A stretch of DNA of 8,160 nt from contig JAQVOZ010000051.1 of the NCBI GenBank assembly GCA_028702365.1, positions 1 through 8,160 of the forward strand, read 5' to 3'. Made by a program: the position numbers and the translations under genes. The stretch comes from Candidatus Omnitrophota bacterium. Its GTDB lineage: Bacteria > Omnitrophota > Gorgyraeia > Duberdicusellales > 4484-171. Below, in pieces: positions 5,434-8,160 of the stretch (within the stretch, counting starts at the first letter, position 1; each line of letters starts with the position of its first letter). The notes beneath the pieces were generated by a model. The model was not told the origin of the DNA. It did no database searches and was given only the letters and a program-made list of their open reading frames with translations.

Positions 5434-6329
5434 TATATTTCTATCCTTCCAAAAATTATTATTAGAATAATGCCTACAACCTGCAAAACTACAGCCACAA
5501 TAAGAAATATCCTGCCTAAGTCGTCCCTCCACATAACATCGAAATGGTCCGGACGGATTTTGCGCACAACAACAAAAAACACCGGGCCAAGCAGTGAAAT
5601 TATAATTGATTGGAGGCGCGCCTGAAGAGTTAAGGTGGTTACCATCTCGCGCAGCTTAATCCTGTCTCTTATTGTTTCAACCAGGCGCGAGAATACTTTT
5701 GTAAGGTCTCCTCCGGTTTCCCTTGCAACAAGTATGGCAGAAGTGATTAAAGTCATTTCTTCCGAAGGCATTCTTTTCTCAAGCCTCAGCAACGCTTCCT
5801 CAAGTGTGACGCCTACTTTTATTTCCCTGTTTAATAGCGAAATTTCGTTAGAGATAGGGGCAGACATTTCATCCGCAAGCACTTCGAATGATTGAGTCAG
5901 TGTTAAACCGCCCTTTAAGCAACTATTCATAACCATAAGCCCATCAACTAGTTGAAGGATGAATTTCTTACGCCTGCGCCTGTCCATTGTATTGATAAAC
6001 CAGCCTGGGATGATTGCGCCAACTGCCAAAAATATAAGCCCCATCCACCACTGTTTGGTTATTATAAATGCCAAAGAACCCGCAGTCAGCGCAGTTACAG
6101 GGAATAAAAACATAAGCATCCGCTTATTCAAAAAGATAAACATCTGTTCGAATTGGGCGGTTGCCGTTTCTGCTCTTTTCTTCTGCGCTTCGTCGTATTT
6201 CTTAAGCGCTTCAGTGATACCGTAATAAGAAAATATAAGGATAGCAGCTGTAAGTAGTATATATCCGAGAATTAGCATAGTTTTGTTATTGAATAATTTA
6301 ATTATACGTTCTTTAGGTGAAATTTTCAA
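5433..6329 (-). CDS. tadB: TadB-like inner-membrane platform protein (type II secretion F domain)
   Basis: Up to 298 aa. Membrane segments lie at about 18-36, 71-90 and 95-113 (close pair), 240-256 and 273-294. The T2SSF domain lies between (about 122-235), with QLVDGLMVMNSCLKGGLTLTQSFEVLADEM and ILVARETGGDLTKVFSRL as recognisable parts. The role is to form, with TadC, the platform for Tad pilus assembly. The start is uncertain. The longest frame begins with TTG at 6329 directly after a stop codon, inside an 8-bp inverted repeat and without a ribosome site. The first ATG, at 6278, would remove 17 residues, keep the first membrane segment and also lacks a ribosome site. The gene sits 217 nt downstream of the exported-protein pair and overlaps tadC by 1 nt, so the two are translated together. 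Confidence 0.9.
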   Translation of the reverse strand: MKISPKERIIKLFNNKTMLILGYILLTAAILIFSYYGITEALKKYDEAQKKRAETATAQFEQMFIFLNKRMLMFLFPVTALTAGSLAFIITKQWWMGLIFLAVGAIIPGWFINTMDRRRRKKFILQLVDGLMVMNSCLKGGLTLTQSFEVLADEMSAPISNEISLLNREIKVGVTLEEALLRLEKRMPSEEMTLITSAILVARETGGDLTKVFSRLVETIRDRIKLREMVTTLTLQARLQSIIISLLGPVFFVVVRKIRPDHFDVMWRDDLGRIFLIVAVVLQVVGIILIIIFGRIEI

Positions 6330-6342
6330 TTAGAAATTGAAA
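6324..6342. repeat. 8-bp inverted repeat over the tadB start
   Basis: TTTCAATT (6324-6331) and AATTGAAA (6335-6342) are perfectly complementary around a 3-nt spacer and cover the TTG at 6329-6327. In the mRNA this AT-only hairpin would weakly hide that start. It may be regulatory, or it may show that translation really starts at the ATG at 6278. Confidence 0.35.
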
Positions 6343-6480
6343 TAATTTCTGCCCCACAAAAAGCTTCGATAATTCATTTAAGCTTCTTAAACCAAGTAAA
6401 AAGGGCTGTCATAAAGGTAAGAGTTAAGAATTGAGGCTGGCGGGTAGAAACTAAAAGGAGGGTTAAGGCCGCTTAAAAGA
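6343..6480. other. Intergenic region upstream of tadB
   Basis: Between the inverted repeat after the exported-protein pair and the tadB start there is no supported gene. A weak minus-strand promoter match exists (ATGACA, 17-nt spacer, TAAGAA, around 6411-6383), too poor to call. So tadBC may depend on read-through from upstream or on an unrecognised promoter. Confidence 0.4.
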
Positions 6481-6540
6481 AAAGTAGAGAGTGAAGGGGG
6501 CTACGAAAGGCAAGATTGGAAGTGACTTCACTCTCTACTT
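6474..6540 (-). terminator. Terminator-like 15-bp inverted repeat with a long loop
   Basis: AAGTAGAGAGTGAAG (6540-6526 on the minus strand) pairs perfectly with CTTCACTCTCTACTT (6496-6482) across a 29-nt loop, and is followed by TTCTTTT. It begins 6 nt after the stop of the 154-aa gene, so it fits an intrinsic terminator or a processing site splitting the pilin/exported-protein genes from tadBC. The loop is far longer than usual, and a smaller hairpin, GAAGT-g-ACTTC (6519-6529), competes with it. Confidence 0.6.
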
Positions 6541-6546
6541 AGGAAT

Positions 6547-7011
6547 CTACTCGTTTACGGGTTGTTTTTCTTTAGTATCAAGTCCTCTTACGGCTTCTAC
6601 ATTGGGCTCGTGTAGCGCAATATAATAAACACCCAATCCGTTCTCTGTATCAGGAGTTATACTTAATATTGCAAGCTCGTTAACTTTTGTGAAAAAATAA
6701 ACATTATGCGGGGCAGTTTTTTGTTTTTCCGGAGTATAGCCCACAAGCTCCTGATAACCTTCATTTTTAAAAAGCTGGCGATAAAACTCAAGAACTTTTG
6801 CCTTGGCGGTGGCTGTGCCATACTTATATGTTGTAATTACAACGAATTGCTGCGATTTATCTTGTTTTTGCGACAAAAGCTCTGTATCGCGCGGCATAAG
6901 CTTGAAAACCTTTTGAGCCTCGGCAAAACAATTTGCAGTAACCAAGAAAATAGCCAGCGCCAGGAATAAACTGTAAATTATAGCTTGCGGATTATAAATT
7001 TTTTTAAGCAT
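6547..7011 (-). CDS. Exported protein, paralogue of the preceding gene, Tad-cluster associated
   Basis: A 154-aa protein. ATG at 7011 overlaps the previous stop by 1 nt (TAATG) and has AAGGG about 9 nt upstream. A signal peptide is clear: basic start, hydrophobic core about 10-25, cleavage after NCFA (30). The mature part carries MPRDTELLSQ (39-48), a core YKYGTATAKAKVLEFY (62-77), EGY (84-86) and TENGLGVYYIALHEPN (122-137). All four blocks align with the 140-aa gene upstream, so the pair arose by tandem duplication. The predicted fold is a small alpha/beta domain with a central helix around VLEFYRQL. I do not recognise a named family. Placement between the pilin-like gene and tadBC suggests a periplasmic accessory factor of pilus assembly (inference). 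Confidence 0.88.
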   Translation of the reverse strand: MLKKIYNPQAIIYSLFLALAIFLVTANCFAEAQKVFKLMPRDTELLSQKQDKSQQFVVITTYKYGTATAKAKVLEFYRQLFKNEGYQELVGYTPEKQKTAPHNVYFFTKVNELAILSITPDTENGLGVYYIALHEPNVEAVRGLDTKEKQPVNE

Positions 7012-7433
7012 TACTTGCTGCCCTTGATTAATCTCTCGTGTCTTTCGCTTTGTTTATAGTCCAAGTTGGGCTTTGATAAGATAACATAATAAATATTTAA
7101 CCCATTCTCCGATTTAGCCGGTACAGTTATCGCAACCGATTGATTTTCTTTTTTAAAAACAGAAGTTGATGCTTTATCGTTTGTTTGTTTTCTTACACTG
7201 ACATAACCTTCTTTTAAAAGGAAATCCTGGTAAAATTCCAATACGTTCTCTTTCGTGGTGCTATAGCTGTATTTATAAGCTACGCCGGAACTAATTTTAT
7301 TTGCCGGGCTTTCCTCCTGGGATAGAAGCTGTGCTCCAAAAGGCATAATTTCAGAAATTTTTTCTATTTCACTGGCCCTTAATACCGGTATTAACAAAAA
7401 AATAAAAGCAAAAATTAAAATTTTCTTTTTCAT
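7011..7433 (-). CDS. Exported protein, first of a tandem paralogous pair, Tad-cluster associated
   Basis: A 140-aa protein. ATG at 7433 lies 10 nt after the stop of the pilin-like gene; AAGGA is present but rather far upstream, so translational coupling is likely. The N-terminus is a standard signal peptide, with KKK, a hydrophobic core 5-18 and cleavage after LRA (20). Mature motifs: MPFGAQLLSQE (30-40), YKYSYSTTKENVLEFY (53-68), EGY (75-77) and SENGLNIYYVILSKPN (108-123). These match the downstream 154-aa protein block by block at similar spacing, while the linkers differ, so the duplication is not recent. There are no cysteines and no membrane anchor after cleavage. Function unknown; possibly a periplasmic partner forming a heterodimer with its paralogue (inference). 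Confidence 0.88.
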   Translation of the reverse strand: MKKKILIFAFIFLLIPVLRASEIEKISEIMPFGAQLLSQEESPANKISSGVAYKYSYSTTKENVLEFYQDFLLKEGYVSVRKQTNDKASTSVFKKENQSVAITVPAKSENGLNIYYVILSKPNLDYKQSERHERLIKGSK

Positions 7434-7443
7434 TTTTAAAATA

Positions 7444-7605
7444 TCAATCCTTGATTTCTCCGCCGCCTATGCCGTCTCCTGCAGACTGATAAAGGCCGGT
7501 TATACGGCGTGAAATATAGCTGGACATTAAAACAAGTATTACCGCAATAACAGCAATCAATGTTGCGTAAACCAGAAATTCCTGCGCTTTCTTTTTTTGT
7601 TTCAT
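7444..7605 (-). CDS. Small pilin-like protein (Flp/class III-type signal), 53 aa
   Basis: ATG at 7605, stop TGA at 7446-7444. The protein has a short basic leader MKQKKKA, a 20-residue hydrophobic helix (FLVYATLIAVIAVILVLMSS, 10-29) and a short polar tail with ISRRITGLYQ and a Gly-rich end. The arrangement K-K-A-Q, a few residues, then Tyr and a hydrophobic helix is that of class III/Flp prepilins, with cleavage expected between Ala7 and Gln8. The Glu usual at mature position 5 is replaced by Val12, although Glu9 and Tyr13 are present. The size matches Flp-type pilins and minor pilins. It lies 7 nt downstream of the partial gene and 10 nt upstream of the exported pair. It has no ribosome site of its own, which suggests translational coupling. 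An alternative is a small inner-membrane component of the assembly machine. Confidence 0.72.
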   Translation of the reverse strand: MKQKKKAQEFLVYATLIAVIAVILVLMSSYISRRITGLYQSAGDGIGGGEIKD

Positions 7606-7612
7606 AAACTTT

Positions 7613-8160
7613 TTAAAAGGCACTGATCAAGCCGGATGAATGGCTTGAGCTTGCGCTTTTACCGTCAATTTTTCCGCTGCCGTCATAATTAAAAGTTGAA
7701 ACAGCGCTACTTTGAACCGGCGGATAAAAAGTCATGGTATCCATATCGCCGTATACGCTTTTTATGGGGCTGCCCATATGAAATTGGAAAGACATTGCCG
7801 AGACAGTGCGGGAATGGTGGATATCTTTGATATACTTAGGGCTTTCCGGCTCAAGGTCGCTTGAGGACCCACGCTCTATTGTTTTATTATTCTTAAGCCC
7901 CTCAATTGCCGATCGCCACTGATCACGCCCATCCTTGGAAGCTTGTTCGCCTAAATCCATAAAGGTGTCACCTAAATCTTTAGTCTCGCAAATACCCTTA
8001 CCAAAACAATCGAAGATAAGAATGCAGGGCCAGTCCCAAGGACATTCTGAATAAGTGCTTATAGCCTCGTTAAACCAGTCAATCGCTTCGTTAAAAATTT
8101 AATTGCGTCGTTAACTTTCCGCGTGGTTGTTTCAACATTATCTTCTGCGGTTACCACGGA
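7613..8160 (-). CDS. Tad-cluster protein, 3' part, with an apparent one-base frameshift; 5' end off the right edge
   Basis: Two minus-strand frames join into one protein. From 8160 to about 8098 one frame reads TAEDNVETTTRKVNDAIKF and would stop at 8061-8059. From 8098 a second frame reads IFNEAIDWFNEAISTYSE and continues to TAA at 7615-7613. The joined sequence gives three seven-residue repeats, N-D/E-A-I-x-x-x, straddling the junction; one base missing from the T5 run at 8097-8093 explains the break. The second frame has a later ATG (7960), but clear coding sequence lies upstream of it. Next come four cysteines spaced exactly six residues apart (8044-7988), a charged middle and a Ser/Gly-rich tail (STFNYDGSGKID). 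I recognise no family; a minor pilin or TadE/TadG-like exported subunit is possible because of the operon position. The break may be a sequencing error, a real mutation or recoding. Confidence 0.7.

Noticed and set aside
5174..6225. Several plus-strand frames opposite tadB and tadC
   Set aside because: All are antisense to clearly assigned coding sequence.
8090..8101. Programmed -1 frameshifting at AAA-TTT-TTA
   Set aside because: Not excluded, but the base before TTT-TTA is A rather than T, which weakens slippage, and no downstream stem was evident; a missing base in the T-run is simpler.

Overview
The window reads as a stretch of a Gram-negative-type bacterial genome given over to cell-surface and secreted functions: a tight adherence (Tad/Flp-type) pilus segment, two large or partial exported proteins, and a cyclic-di-GMP riboswitch. 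The sequence is AT-leaning. The exported proteins have long basic extensions before the signal peptide, tad genes overlap by 1 nt, and there is a GEMM riboswitch. Together these suggest an under-sampled environmental lineage; Candidatus Omnitrophota or a relative is a guess from general resemblance and is not demonstrated. No ribosomal or other taxonomic marker is present.

Left part (1-634, minus strand): a promoter, a GEMM-type c-di-GMP-I riboswitch and an overlapping intrinsic terminator precede the start (ATG at 314) of an exported protein that runs off the left edge. From about 634 to 1930 there is no convincing gene. That gap holds a GC-rich cluster of hairpins (about 1565-1690) and hairpins resembling the ends of IS200/IS605-type elements (1841-1924). 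At 1931-2092, on the plus strand, lie a 30-bp AT-rich palindrome, a strong sigma70-like promoter and a leader with two mutually exclusive hairpins. They precede a 731-aa exported protein with a long Met-Pro-Lys-Pro repeat region (2093-4288), closed by a palindromic terminator.

Right part (4407-8160, all minus strand, transcribed right to left): a partial gene with an apparent one-base frameshift; a 53-aa pilin-like protein; two tandem paralogous exported proteins of 140 and 154 aa; a 15-bp inverted repeat that looks like a terminator; tadB; tadC; and possibly a 44-aa ORF. Spacing is tight (7 nt, 10 nt, 1-nt overlap; tadB/tadC 1-nt overlap), as expected of an operon. The ATPase (tadA/cpaF), secretin and peptidase genes are not in the window and would be expected upstream, beyond the right edge.

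How it may work together (inference): TadB and TadC form the inner-membrane platform on which a pilus is assembled. The small pilin-like protein, the unassigned protein and the exported pair are candidate subunits or accessory factors. The riboswitch would raise expression of the left-hand exported protein when c-di-GMP is high, the usual signal for attached growth, so the neighbourhood may be a surface-attachment island. Most exported proteins here match no family I recognise.
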